Shown here in pieces: positions 37,576 through 47,687 of a stretch of DNA of 58,642 nucleotides (the stretch's first letter is position 1; every line of letters starts with the position of its first letter). Origin of the DNA: a virus. The DNA lies in IMG/VR virus record IMGVR_UViG_3300034683_000065, positions 1-58,642 of that record. One strand, 5' to 3'. Both the position numbers and the translations under genes were made by a program. The notes below the pieces were generated by a model. It saw only the letters and a program-made list of their open reading frames with translations. It was not told where the DNA came from and made no database searches.

Positions 37576-37790
37576 TAGACATAATAAAGCGGTTCTTTGG
37601 TGGCGTTGACGCTCACGGAAATGCGTGTCCGCGTTACTGTTTTGGTAGGCACGTAGAAGACAACACAGGGTGTACAGATGTGCGTGGGTGCCCGTACATT
37701 CGTGCTTGCGTCGAGGCTGCTGTTGCATCTATGGTCAGGCAAGGCGCACTCAAGCAGTTTAAAGCGTGGATAGGAAAACTCTCTGGGTAG
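37572..37790 (+). CDS. Cys-rich small protein, last gene of the rightward arm
   Basis: A 72-aa protein from GTG 37572, GAGGAGGG upstream. Five Cys (CPRYCFG, GCTDVRGCPYIRAC) suggest a zinc or other metal site between two helices. The bidirectional terminator follows at once. Confidence 0.6.
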   Translation: MIDIIKRFFGGVDAHGNACPRYCFGRHVEDNTGCTDVRGCPYIRACVEAAVASMVRQGALKQFKAWIGKLSG

Positions 37791-37796
37791 AACAAG

Positions 37797-37834
37797 AAAA
37801 GGCCGGGATCCTTTTGGGACTCCGGCCTTCTTTT
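37797..37834. terminator. Bidirectional terminator between the convergent arms
   Basis: AAGGCCGG (37799-37806) pairs with CCGGCCTT (37822-37829). The rightward side continues into TCTTTTG and the leftward side into a T-run from the AAAA at 37797-37800, so it works for both arms. It lies between the last early gene and the holin gene. Confidence 0.92.
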
Positions 37835-37837
37835 GTT

Positions 37838-38344
37838 TTAAGACTCTTCGTTAGTCTTCGTGTTCTGTATTTCTGTAATGCCCATGAGATCTTTGAGCGG
37901 CACGCCGTTCTTCAGTTGCATCATCTCTGCAAACTTCTTGAACCCAAACGCTGCGCTTATGGCTACTCCCACAGATACTTGGTACCAGTCAGGCATACCA
38001 GCGAACGCGTTGAATCCTTCGAAGACCCAAGGCCTTGTGTACGGTATCCACGCAAGAACCAGGGGAGTACTAATTAAGATAGTCCAGTACTCATCCTTCC
38101 ACCCACTGTTCTGTATCTGGGTGTTCTCCCACGCAATGTCCCCAACACCTTTATTCTTGATGAGCTCAATGATAGCGTCTGCCTTTGCTTGCTTAATCCT
38201 GAGCAAGGCTTCCCGCTCAACTTGCCGTTCTTCTTGTTTACCTTTGAAGTAGTCACCGACTTGTCCGACGACAGCCCCAACTACTGTGCCAGCTGGCCCG
38301 AACAGAGTTCCAACAGCACTAGTTACAGTAGACATCCAATTCAC
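37838..38344 (-). CDS. Holin, 3-TM type
   Basis: A 168-aa protein, last of the leftward operon. A Gly-rich hydrophobic N-terminus is followed by a charged helix (residues 35-65) and two more membrane segments (WTILISTPLVLAWIPY and WYQVSVGVAISAAFGF) flanking PWVFEGFNAFAGMPDWYQ. The layout and this W-x-x-x-G pattern match the 3-TM holin superfamily seen in gene-transfer agents and podoviruses. It would open the inner membrane for the endolysin. Confidence 0.78.
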   Translation of the reverse strand: MNWMSTVTSAVGTLFGPAGTVVGAVVGQVGDYFKGKQEERQVEREALLRIKQAKADAIIELIKNKGVGDIAWENTQIQNSGWKDEYWTILISTPLVLAWIPYTRPWVFEGFNAFAGMPDWYQVSVGVAISAAFGFKKFAEMMQLKNGVPLKDLMGITEIQNTKTNEES

Positions 38345-38345
38345 G

Positions 38346-41300
38346 TTAGTACCTCACACCAGCAGACTCAGCTGCTTTGATCATGCGCTTCATGTGCATC
38401 TCCTTTTGCTGTTGCAACATCCGCTTACGGACGTTGTACTCTTCTGAGTAGATGCTGTGCTTGATCGCCAAGTCTGTCTCGGCCTTACGTATCTTAGTCA
38501 AGGCAGTCTCAACTCTCTTGAGATCTTGTTCTGCTTTAAGTGCAGACATAGACCTAGCCCGTATCTCTGCGAGCTCCTTGCCTCTGACTCCTTCCTTGTA
38601 CGCCAGATTATATTCCCCAGCAGAAGCCATGACTTCTTTCTTCACTTTACTGTAGAGCTGCTGCGTGTCAGACGCACCAACCTCACCAATAAAGCGCTTA
38701 AGAACAGGAGACTTAGTGTACTCGAACTCTCGTCCGGGAGTGAGCGCCATGTCGATAGCCTTGTAGGAATCCCACACAACTCGACCAACACCACCAGTGT
38801 ACGAAAGCAACGTGTGCTCTATAGTCTCTGGAGAAATATCTACGTATCCAGACTTAGTCTTCGACCCGCCGGTAACAGAGTTAAGAGCCTCAGCAAACGC
38901 TCTGAGCACAGGGTCAGCTGTACCCCAGAACTTCTGGCTGTCTGGCTTGTCCTTTGCACCTTCAGGTACTATGGGCTGCCCAGCAAAGTTACGGTTAGTA
39001 GCTATCTGGAACATAGGCCTGAAGATCGTAGGCACAAGTGCAGTCCAACCCTCGTCAGCCCCACCAACAAAACTGAAGGCGTCAAAGAAAGTCTTGACAG
39101 AACTGACAGCAGCCTCAACAGGTTTCTTACGACCGTTGATGACTTGGTCAAATGCGTCGCTTGTTGCCCAGAACATGTGGTAACCAAGAGCCATGGGGAT
39201 CTTGATGTAGCCACCGTCAGAAAACGGAGACGGAAGGATCAAGTTCTGAGACCTAACGTAGTCAGGTATCTTGTCGTACTTGTTAACTCCGTCATCGTCG
39301 TCACCCATGACAGCTCGGCACAGTGCTGCGAGAGCCATCTGCCCTGCCATGAATCCACCCAAGTACTTAGCGACACGCTTGACGTTCTGTTCACGAGTAG
39401 AAGTAGGGCGAACAATGTTCTGCATCATTCGAATGTTACCAGCAATAGACGCGCTGCTAAACATGTAGAGTGCGTTCATCACAGGAGCCCAGGCCCCCTT
39501 CTTCGTGAAGTTAACCGTGAGGTTAAGTGCAACGTTACCAGCTCTGTCTTGTGCTACTTCTGGAGACATGCCGTGTTTACGGTAAACACTGTACATATTC
39601 TTGAAGACGCTAAGGCGAGTCATGTTCTCAAGGATGTCGCTGAGCGTGTGCAAGTAAGTACCAGCTGTGATTACAAGGTCGCGTGCTGCGTGAGGCTGTC
39701 GAGCCATCTTGCGCAGACGCGTGTACGTGTCTTCAAAGTTAGCGAGGCCGTACATAGAAGTCTCAGCTCCGCTGTCCTTGTACAACTTAATAGCGTTGTA
39801 CCACCCAGCCTCTTCTTCGTTACGAGGGGCAAGTCCTTTACCTTCCCGCCACAAAGCCTTAAAGGCTGGCACAAGATCCTTAGCAAGCTGCGGTCTGATC
39901 TTCTTGATATCCGCTGCGAACTCTTGCTTGTGCTCTTCAATCACGCTGCCGAGGTTAAGCAGCGCAGTCTGTACGTCTCGAATGGGGTTACCCAAGATAA
40001 ACGGAAGAGACAGCGTAGTGCTTGCCTTAGCCATCATCTGCGTAAACACACCCATCTGCCTGATAGCAGGGCCAGCGATGAGCAGGTTCTCATCTTTAAG
40101 GCCTCGAGCAAGTTCTTTGTCAAAGATAGCAACACGAACACGTGAACCGTCTTCGTCGATTATCGTGACAACTGGCACGTCAGTACCAGAGAACTCGTGC
40201 TTAGCTTTCCTGAATACAAGTTCACCTTCTCCAGTGCTGGTGACTTTGTACTTAGGCTTTTCAGAGTCTATAACCTTCCACAGATCTGGTGCTGGGTTGT
40301 CCTTGATGAGGTTCAGCAAGGATCTGCCAACTACAGTACGCTCACCCATACGGATAGCGTCTTCGTACTGAACGATCGTGTGAATGATCGGATTCTGCGG
40401 AAGAGTGTCGCGACCCTTAGCGCGCTTAGACGGAACCCACTCACCGACGCTGATGCCAGCGCGAGCGTGCTCTGCTGCGTACCCAGGGTCTATCTGCTTA
40501 ATAGCTTCGTCCCAATTCTTGAGCGGAACGTAGTACTTGTACGTCTGCTCCCACTGATCAATAACATCCTTGTCAAACAAGTTGTACTGACGCAGCAGTT
40601 CAAGGCGAGCCGTGTTCAAGTACTTCAGCACACGAACAACTCCCTCCATGTTGGGGTCGCCTTCGTACTTACGAATAGTTTCGTGAGCTTCGGCGTCTGT
40701 CCAACCAGATGGTGCTTCCATGTACTTAAGCATGTCTTGCGTAATGTTCTTGTGAGGCATATTCTTGATCCGCTCTCTGAGCACAGCGTTACGCTCAAGC
40801 GCGTGAAGCGCAGTAGCGTAGTCAGCGGCAGCAGCAAGAGCTTTCTCAAAAGAACCAAACTTAGGAACAAGTTTGTTAACAAAGTACATCAACGATCCCT
40901 TAGTGTTGGGGTCGATGAACTCCTTCTGGATTTCTCCAATCCGACTAGATACTTTGTTACTCATCATCTCGTGCTTACGATACGCGTTGGTGTGCGGAGT
41001 GATCTTTCCACCTTGCTTAATCAAAGCACGCTGCACAACTTGCAGCCTTCTCAACTTATCCCCAAACTTTTCAAGCAGCCAGTCGACAGAGCTGTGACGA
41101 CGAACCTTGCCGTCAGGAGTCACCACCTGCCCAGCTTTGATGACGTCTTCAACAACCTTGCCAACCTTGTCTATGAGACTAAGTCGGTTGTCTTCTCGAA
41201 TCTGCTCAGCCTCAAGGAACGTGCGCGGGCCTGTGGTAGCACTCTCTGGAAGTGAGTACAGAAGAGCATTTACTTTAGACTTGTACTCAGCACTATTCTT

Positions 41301-44300
41301 ATCTTGTGCTAGGTGCAAAGCGCTGGCTTGGAGTATAGTGTAGATGTCGTCTTCAGTAAGCTTACGTACACCAAGCTTATTAAGAACTTGTTTGATAAAG
41401 TTCTTGACCTTTGCGAGCACAGACTTCTCGTCTGCGTCTAGCAGCTGCTTAACTTTCTTTCGTTCCGCAACTCTAGCCACGAACTCTTCGGCCTGGCTCA
41501 GAGGATCAAGAGACGAGTAGTACTCGTTCTTTCCTATGTGGCTGGCCCACGCTTTAGAGTCTTTAAACGAGTCGTACACAAGCTTAAGAAAATGTTCTCT
41601 CTGTCTGTCAGTAAACAGCGAGCGAAGTCCGTAGTGGACAACACCTTCGTGCACAACAGCCCGTACGGCCTGCTCTTTCGAAGTTATGTTCGGAGCGAAC
41701 AGTAGAATTTTTCCGTCGACAAATGCGGCTACAGCGCCCTTCTGGTACCGTGCGAGAATGTCCTGGTTCGAAATAACTTCTACTTTGTCAGCAAGTACAG
41801 GGAGTTGGCTAAGCGTGTTTTTAATCCACGCTGTTACTTTCTTTGCAGAGTCGACAGCCTCTTTTGTTGTGCCGACTTGCTCACGTGCCTGAGCTTGTGT
41901 CTGAGCTTTGACTACGTCTACTTCTCTTGCAAGATTACTTGTGTGAACTGTACCGGTCTCAGGCACAGGCATAGTACCTTGCTGGACAGTGCCAGTAGCT
42001 TGCTCTTGTGTGGGCACCAAAGACCTGCGGTGCAGCTGGTACCCTGGAACGAATTCACCTTCCGGCATTCGTCCGAGCGCAGCAGCTTCTTCAAATTGTT
42101 GACGTTCAGCCTGATCCCACCACGCAGCAAGCTCAGCTTCTTGCGCTTGCTTTTCTTGCTCTCGTGCGTTAGCCAAGTCACGAGCAGCCTCGTACTGAGT
42201 TTGGTGGAACACCATGTTACGTTCTACTGGCTGAGGTACAACAGCAGGTGCTGCCGGTACAGCCTCAGCTACGTCGGTAACCTTGGGAGGAAACACCAAC
42301 ATGTCTCTGTTGTACATACTGGCACCGAACGCTTCTTCTTGTGCTCTGGTGTTGGCTTCGTCGAACTGCTGAGCTTTGGCTCTTGCTGCGGCTATGTCGT
42401 TAGCGATCTTGTCTCTAACTTTGTTAGCTTCTTGCACAGCCTCTTGCTCGTACAGACGTGCGTACTCGGCAGCTTCTGCCTTGTTCTCTGCCTGTGCACC
42501 AAGGGTAGCCCAGTATTCTTTACCACCACCGAAGAACTGTTTCAGTCTTTCTTGACGTTCTCTGCGCTTGTTGTTCTGCTCTTCTTGCCTGATGCTCTCA
42601 CGAGTGTGTGCTGCACGCAGCTCGTTAGCTGCTGCGGCAATGTGCGCCTGTTCTTGCAGCTTGTTCGGCAGCGCGGTGTCGGGTGTTAGATTAGCAAGGA
42701 GATCGTCGCCAGTCTTTTCTGCTCTCTTTCGAAGTTCCTGAAGACTAACTTCGGGCGCTCCTCTGAGGATGGCATCTATGTCAGATGCTGCTGAGCCTAT
42801 GCCGTACAGAGAGTTAAGAGCCTTGTCCAGCTTCCACTGTTCGCCAACCTTGTTGTTAGCGATAAGCCTAACAGCCTTGTCACCCTGCTCAAAGATATTG
42901 TCAACTCTGTTCTGCTCAGCAGTAAGTGCGTTCTTGTAAGTAGAAAGTCTGTCTGCAAGAATACTTACTGTTGCGCGGCTCAGCGTCGGGTCAGACATCT
43001 TGGCTTCGAGCTCTGTGATAGCTGCCCTAAGCTTGCCTTGAATCTGAGTAGAGATGTCAGACTGCCTATTAACAAACGTCTGTACATCCTTAGCCTGGTC
43101 TACAAGTCTCTTATATACTTCAGGAGACTGAGGTGGAGCAGTTGCTTCAGATTCTGCACGCTTCTCTCTGGCCTTCTGTACTTTCTTTTCTGCTGTGGTA
43201 GTAGCTTTCTCTACTTGCTTCTTAGCCAAAGCTTGCGCATGCTCAAGATTCTTCTGTGCCTTTGCAAGCTGACCAGTGACTTGTGCGAGTGCATCCTTGG
43301 CCTGCCCACGAACCTGTGGATCCGACCCAGGATTTCCAAGAACAGTAAGCAGATGGGCACGCTGCCTAGAAAGCTGCTGCACCAGTCCAGCGTACTTCTG
43401 TTGTGTCTCTGCAAGCTTAGAACCAATGCTGTCAACAGTCATAGAGACAGCAGTCTTACCTATCTCAGTAGCAGCTTCTACATTACCAGCAGCCACAGCT
43501 GCTTCTTTGATAATGTCTTCTGCGTTGAACTGAGGTTTGGTAGACAACGACGGATCGTTGCTTTCTGCCGTGTTCTTTTCTGCTGTCTTAAGACGATCTA
43601 CTACTGTGGACACTGGGGCAAAGCCAAGACCACCAATAGCACCAGCAGCTGCGCTGTTGATGATATCCCAGTAGTCATCTGGAGTAATCCAAGCTCGGCT
43701 GTCCTGAATGTTTGCGTTGGCTGAAGCTACGGCTTCCTGAATACCTTCAGTAAAACCTTCCTGCAGCATAACCTTGGGCAGGTCTCGTACGAGTGCGCTC
43801 CTGAAAGATCTTTCAACTTCTCGCGCGACAGGAACGCCTGTGACCTTCCGAAGGATTGAACCTTCAGCACCCATGACAACGTCAACCATTGCGCTAGCAA
43901 GACCAAACGCAGCGTCTTGGATCGGCCTGGTATTTTCAATGCCGTGGGTTTCCACATCTCGTGCGTACATCCCACCAGCTTCTTGAGACCACATGGCACC
44001 AGTAACACCAAGTGTTGCACCAAGCCTAGACGCAACTGCCTTAGTCGCCGTCTCACGCGCAAGCTCAGCACTAAGGCCTTGCTTGATGAGGGACTGCTCT
44101 GCTGCTGCAATCGCAGACTTAGCTCCGTTGGCTACTACTGTACCAAGCACACGCTTGCCTACAAAACTACCAACTCCACCAGTACCAAGAGACAGCATAG
44201 CCTGTGGAAGCAAAGACCCAAGTGTGTGAGCTCCCCACTGAGCGGCAGTCTCAAAAGACTCGATATCACGTATGTCGCCTACCTTACCAGCATAAGGTGA

Positions 44301-44588
44301 GGCTTCTTCCATGTTTCTAAGATACCCCTCGTAACCAAAGTCGCGAAGAGAATCAATTCCTGCTATGTCACCAGCAAGTCCAACAGACCCATAGCCAAGG
44401 GCTTGCATCTGCTGCTTACCGTACTCCCACCCCTTGCCAAACTCTGACATACCAGCAGCAGGATCAACAGGTGCTGGTGTAGGAATAGCAGAGTACGCAT
44501 CTTGAATGTTGTACGAAGATCCGCCCCCGAATGGCCTTACTGGCCCACCGAAGGGATTAATCATAGTACCAGCGCTATCCGGCGTCAT
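38346..44588 (-). CDS. Giant internal virion (ejection) protein with polyvalent-protein domains
   Basis: A 2080-aa protein, the largest of the phage. Residues 1-360 are Gly/Ala-rich with hydrophobic segments; 360-950 is a long Gln/Glu/Ala coiled-coil stretch; near 978 VVHEGVVHYGLR has an HExxxH-type motif as in polyvalent proteins; 1100-2080 is a helical region with FILGNPIRDVQTALLNLG and FVGG segments resembling the large-polyvalent-protein domain LPD38. In podoviruses such proteins are stored in the head and ejected to form a channel through the envelope; the peptidase-like motif suggests wall or protein cleavage. Confidence 0.85.
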   Translation of the reverse strand: MTPDSAGTMINPFGGPVRPFGGGSSYNIQDAYSAIPTPAPVDPAAGMSEFGKGWEYGKQQMQALGYGSVGLAGDIAGIDSLRDFGYEGYLRNMEEASPYAGKVGDIRDIESFETAAQWGAHTLGSLLPQAMLSLGTGGVGSFVGKRVLGTVVANGAKSAIAAAEQSLIKQGLSAELARETATKAVASRLGATLGVTGAMWSQEAGGMYARDVETHGIENTRPIQDAAFGLASAMVDVVMGAEGSILRKVTGVPVAREVERSFRSALVRDLPKVMLQEGFTEGIQEAVASANANIQDSRAWITPDDYWDIINSAAAGAIGGLGFAPVSTVVDRLKTAEKNTAESNDPSLSTKPQFNAEDIIKEAAVAAGNVEAATEIGKTAVSMTVDSIGSKLAETQQKYAGLVQQLSRQRAHLLTVLGNPGSDPQVRGQAKDALAQVTGQLAKAQKNLEHAQALAKKQVEKATTTAEKKVQKAREKRAESEATAPPQSPEVYKRLVDQAKDVQTFVNRQSDISTQIQGKLRAAITELEAKMSDPTLSRATVSILADRLSTYKNALTAEQNRVDNIFEQGDKAVRLIANNKVGEQWKLDKALNSLYGIGSAASDIDAILRGAPEVSLQELRKRAEKTGDDLLANLTPDTALPNKLQEQAHIAAAANELRAAHTRESIRQEEQNNKRRERQERLKQFFGGGKEYWATLGAQAENKAEAAEYARLYEQEAVQEANKVRDKIANDIAAARAKAQQFDEANTRAQEEAFGASMYNRDMLVFPPKVTDVAEAVPAAPAVVPQPVERNMVFHQTQYEAARDLANAREQEKQAQEAELAAWWDQAERQQFEEAAALGRMPEGEFVPGYQLHRRSLVPTQEQATGTVQQGTMPVPETGTVHTSNLAREVDVVKAQTQAQAREQVGTTKEAVDSAKKVTAWIKNTLSQLPVLADKVEVISNQDILARYQKGAVAAFVDGKILLFAPNITSKEQAVRAVVHEGVVHYGLRSLFTDRQREHFLKLVYDSFKDSKAWASHIGKNEYYSSLDPLSQAEEFVARVAERKKVKQLLDADEKSVLAKVKNFIKQVLNKLGVRKLTEDDIYTILQASALHLAQDKNSAEYKSKVNALLYSLPESATTGPRTFLEAEQIREDNRLSLIDKVGKVVEDVIKAGQVVTPDGKVRRHSSVDWLLEKFGDKLRRLQVVQRALIKQGGKITPHTNAYRKHEMMSNKVSSRIGEIQKEFIDPNTKGSLMYFVNKLVPKFGSFEKALAAAADYATALHALERNAVLRERIKNMPHKNITQDMLKYMEAPSGWTDAEAHETIRKYEGDPNMEGVVRVLKYLNTARLELLRQYNLFDKDVIDQWEQTYKYYVPLKNWDEAIKQIDPGYAAEHARAGISVGEWVPSKRAKGRDTLPQNPIIHTIVQYEDAIRMGERTVVGRSLLNLIKDNPAPDLWKVIDSEKPKYKVTSTGEGELVFRKAKHEFSGTDVPVVTIIDEDGSRVRVAIFDKELARGLKDENLLIAGPAIRQMGVFTQMMAKASTTLSLPFILGNPIRDVQTALLNLGSVIEEHKQEFAADIKKIRPQLAKDLVPAFKALWREGKGLAPRNEEEAGWYNAIKLYKDSGAETSMYGLANFEDTYTRLRKMARQPHAARDLVITAGTYLHTLSDILENMTRLSVFKNMYSVYRKHGMSPEVAQDRAGNVALNLTVNFTKKGAWAPVMNALYMFSSASIAGNIRMMQNIVRPTSTREQNVKRVAKYLGGFMAGQMALAALCRAVMGDDDDGVNKYDKIPDYVRSQNLILPSPFSDGGYIKIPMALGYHMFWATSDAFDQVINGRKKPVEAAVSSVKTFFDAFSFVGGADEGWTALVPTIFRPMFQIATNRNFAGQPIVPEGAKDKPDSQKFWGTADPVLRAFAEALNSVTGGSKTKSGYVDISPETIEHTLLSYTGGVGRVVWDSYKAIDMALTPGREFEYTKSPVLKRFIGEVGASDTQQLYSKVKKEVMASAGEYNLAYKEGVRGKELAEIRARSMSALKAEQDLKRVETALTKIRKAETDLAIKHSIYSEEYNVRKRMLQQQKEMHMKRMIKAAESAGVRY

Positions 44589-44612
44589 GGTAACTCCTAA
44601 AGTAAAATGTGA

Positions 44613-45773
44613 TTATCTGCCAAGGCCAAGCCCAAAGTATTGCTCTGACCCTGTTCCTTGGTATTGCCCAGGGCTAAGGTTATTGATGAACACTGGGTTA
44701 AGATTATCAAAGAAGTTAGTATACCCGCCGGGTTGAGCATATGGCGTATGTACAGTACCCATAGGCACAGAGGCCTTGAGACGCCCAGCCAGTGCGTCAA
44801 ACTCAGCTTGCGTACGTTCTTCTTCAGACGTTGGTGCTTGTGGAGCAGCCGCATTGGCGGCAGCAATACCGACGTTAGCCATCATGCGCGGGAAGGAATC
44901 TATAAGATTACCAGACGTAATACCTTGAGCGAGCGCCTGCTGAGAAAGCAGCAAAGTCTGGTTAAACTTAGTCATATCTTCTGAGGTGATGTTAGAGCCG
45001 TCGGCTTTCTTAAACTCACCAGTCTGCTTATCAATGTACATGTTGTTGTGGTACAGCGAGTTGATAAGCGCCTTGTCCATCAGGTTGCTAGACTGTGTGA
45101 TAAGAGTCTTAGCCAGTTCAGTCTGACCCTTAGCACCTTCAAGCTTAAGCGCGTTAAAGCCCTCAAGAGCTTTTACGTTCAGTGCGTTACGACCGCTAAG
45201 CTTTTCCTTTTCAAGTCCGTAGGCACCCTTGACTTTCTCTTCCGCAACACCCCAACGGCCAAGCTGGTCGATCTTATTAATATCGTGTTGGAACTTAGCT
45301 TGCTGTTCAATGGTACCCTTAACATCCCTCATTGCCTCAAGAGGAGTCTGGATGTACTGAGACAGGCTGTACAAAGCCTGCTTCCCAGAAGGTATTGTAC
45401 CCTGCTGGAGCACATTGCCGTCAGCGTCTACAAGCTTTACTGTAGCATTACTTCCGTAAGACGTGCTATCTGTTACCCAGCGCTGCCCTTCTGCTTTTGT
45501 ACCGGGCAGAGAGTTCAGGGCCTCAACAAAACCAGAAGGACTAGACATAATCCTATCTTGGTTTTGGTTGAGCATCTGCATGTTCTGTGCTACACGACGA
45601 GTGGCAGAACGCGCAGCAGACCTAAGCATACCTTGCTCTTCACTGAGAGCATCTTCATAACCGAGCTGCTCAACCTTCATTTTCATGCGGGCAAGCGCAC
45701 GCTGGTCATCTTCAAACTTGTCAGCCTCCCACATACGGAGACCGTCTCTAATCGCCAATCCAAGCGATGCCAT
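44613..45773 (-). CDS. Internal virion protein
   Basis: A 386-aa helical protein rich in Gln, Ala and Leu. The N-terminus (GLRMWEADKFEDDQRALARM) and repeated Q/N-rich helices are typical of ejection proteins. It sits between the giant protein and two further virion proteins, in the order seen for T7/N4-like ejection modules. No motif for activity. Confidence 0.78.
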   Translation of the reverse strand: MASLGLAIRDGLRMWEADKFEDDQRALARMKMKVEQLGYEDALSEEQGMLRSAARSATRRVAQNMQMLNQNQDRIMSSPSGFVEALNSLPGTKAEGQRWVTDSTSYGSNATVKLVDADGNVLQQGTIPSGKQALYSLSQYIQTPLEAMRDVKGTIEQQAKFQHDINKIDQLGRWGVAEEKVKGAYGLEKEKLSGRNALNVKALEGFNALKLEGAKGQTELAKTLITQSSNLMDKALINSLYHNNMYIDKQTGEFKKADGSNITSEDMTKFNQTLLLSQQALAQGITSGNLIDSFPRMMANVGIAAANAAAPQAPTSEEERTQAEFDALAGRLKASVPMGTVHTPYAQPGGYTNFFDNLNPVFINNLSPGQYQGTGSEQYFGLGLGR

Positions 45774-45778
45774 AATTG

Positions 45779-46570
45779 TTAACCCCTCATCAGTTCAAGA
45801 AGATTACGACCACTGTAAGTCGCACCCCTGAAGTAGTCACTAGCGTTAGCTTGCTGCTGGTTAGCGAGATTGCTGAGCATACCAGATGCTGCACCAAGTC
45901 CAGACAGAGCTGCCGTAGGAGTAGTCGTAGAAGAGAACTGCTGCGCGGACAGAGGAATACCAGCGCGGTAGTTAAGCGCCTGAGCCTGTCTACTAAGTGC
46001 AGTGTCTTCAGCTTGCCTAGAGGCTTGCGTACGAGCACCAGCTTCTGCGAGTGCCTGGGACGTGCCCATCTGCTGCATGTAGTTCTGGAACATCCCACTG
46101 TTGGGATTGATACCAGCAGCAGCAAATCTACGGGCGTCTACGTCACGCTGCTGACCAAAGGAAGCTCCGATGTCAGTACTAGCAGTAGCGCGCATTCGGC
46201 CAGCAAGAACGTCCTCACCCTCAGCAAGTTTCTTTACAAGAGATTCTTTGGTCTGGTCAAGAATAGGGTCGAGAATCTTAGCCTGTGCTATGTCACCAAG
46301 ACCCTTAGTGATACCGTAGTCACGCTGCGCTACCTGAAGCTTGCGCAGTTTTTCAAGATCTTCGAGAGAGTACTCTGCCTGCAGATCTTCTATGGGCCAC
46401 TGCAGTTCCTGCATCCTGTCCCAAAGATCTTGCGCCCACTCACTCTGCATAGCAACACTGCCAGCAAGCATGTTGCTGTATTTGTTAGCCTGCTGTTGAG
46501 ACTGGTAGCCTTGGTAGGCATCCCACCCAGCAAGTCCAAGGTTACCGAGTTTAAGAAGACTATCCCACAT
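45779..46570 (-). CDS. Internal virion protein
   Basis: A 263-aa helical protein. After LAGWDAYQGYQSQQQANKYS come long Gln/Ala/Leu helices and a Ser/Thr/Ala-rich end. Similar small proteins precede the larger ejection proteins in podoviruses and line the inner core. The assignment rests on composition and position. Confidence 0.75.
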   Translation of the reverse strand: MWDSLLKLGNLGLAGWDAYQGYQSQQQANKYSNMLAGSVAMQSEWAQDLWDRMQELQWPIEDLQAEYSLEDLEKLRKLQVAQRDYGITKGLGDIAQAKILDPILDQTKESLVKKLAEGEDVLAGRMRATASTDIGASFGQQRDVDARRFAAAGINPNSGMFQNYMQQMGTSQALAEAGARTQASRQAEDTALSRQAQALNYRAGIPLSAQQFSSTTTPTAALSGLGAASGMLSNLANQQQANASDYFRGATYSGRNLLELMRG

Positions 46571-46572
46571 AA

Positions 46573-47685
46573 TTACCCCACATATCCAACTGCTTGCTTA
46601 GCTCTGTCATACGCGCGCTTCACAGCCTCTCTAACGTCATCCTTAGCGAGCTTCATCTGCTGAGGCATGTCATTGTGAGACACTTCGAAGTTCCAACTAA
46701 ACCCACCCCAGCCGTCTTTAACTTTACGGCCAGCGCTGATACCTCTACCAACTGCTATGTTTTCCTTAGACAGAGCGTCTTTAAGTTTGGTAGCCATGCC
46801 TTGGTCTTCCATAGCGTTAATCTTCCGCAGTACTCTGTCGCGCTCTCTTTGCGCTACGGAGCCGAGAGAGTTGTAGATGTTGCTGTACCTAGATGCTTTA
46901 GCACCAGAGGCTCCAGAAGAGCCCTGAGCAAACGCATCTTTAAAGCTGTCTTCGTACGTGAACGGAACGTTGATCTTCGTGTACACAGAAGGGTCGCCCT
47001 TCTTTTTACCAAATGCTCCACCAAGACCACCACCAAACAAGCCGCCAAGAAGACCGCCAGCTGCGGTGCCAACACCAGGAAGAATAGCTGTTCCTATGGC
47101 AGCACCACCGGCAGCACCAAGACCAGAGCCAACAGCCGCGTTAGGCTTGTCAGGCCAGAGCATGCTGCCTCCAAGATACCCAAGACCACCAGCTATACCA
47201 GCAGGCCCGAGTATACCAGTAAGCGTGGCGCCACCACCAGACATACCAGCAGCTGCCTCTGCGGCAGCAAGAGAAGCTACGTTACCACCAGCACTACCAG
47301 TAGCAAGTGCGCCTATACCACCACCAAGGTTACCAAAGACGCTTGGCATTGCCCCGACAGCCCAGCTGTTAATGCCTGTCATGAGAGGACTTGTGGCACC
47401 GAAGGCACTACCAAGCCCAGAGGTAGGCAGTATATCAGAAAGCCCTGACGTAACGCTATCTGGGAGCAGTGAGTATATATCCTTAGCAGCACTACCAATG
47501 TCCATCAGACTAGCACCAGCAGGCTGTTGAGCTTGCTGCATTTGCTGCATAGCCATCTGCTGCGCAGCAGCTTGATATTGCGGAGTCATGCTACTAAATA
47601 TGTAGTCGTACATGTTACCACTAGCACTACTGGGAAATGTAGAGTATCCAGTATTGTACTGCGGAGTAAAAGCAAAGCTTTCCAT
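46573..47685 (-). CDS. Gly-rich internal virion protein
   Basis: A 370-aa protein. Residues 30-55 are Gln/Met-rich; 90-235 is a Gly/Ala-rich stretch with glycine-zipper runs (LGAAGGAAIGTAILPG, GLLGGLFGGGLGGAFGKKKG) that can insert in membrane; the rest is charged and helical. Glycine-zipper ejection proteins help build the DNA conduit. Confidence 0.75.
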   Translation of the reverse strand: MESFAFTPQYNTGYSTFPSSASGNMYDYIFSSMTPQYQAAAQQMAMQQMQQAQQPAGASLMDIGSAAKDIYSLLPDSVTSGLSDILPTSGLGSAFGATSPLMTGINSWAVGAMPSVFGNLGGGIGALATGSAGGNVASLAAAEAAAGMSGGGATLTGILGPAGIAGGLGYLGGSMLWPDKPNAAVGSGLGAAGGAAIGTAILPGVGTAAGGLLGGLFGGGLGGAFGKKKGDPSVYTKINVPFTYEDSFKDAFAQGSSGASGAKASRYSNIYNSLGSVAQRERDRVLRKINAMEDQGMATKLKDALSKENIAVGRGISAGRKVKDGWGGFSWNFEVSHNDMPQQMKLAKDDVREAVKRAYDRAKQAVGYVG

Positions 47686-47687
47686 AT

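Noticed and set aside
38457-40145. 562-aa plus-strand frame opposite the giant virion protein
   Set aside because: Shadow frame; Ser/Arg/Val-rich without domains, while the minus strand is continuous and supported.
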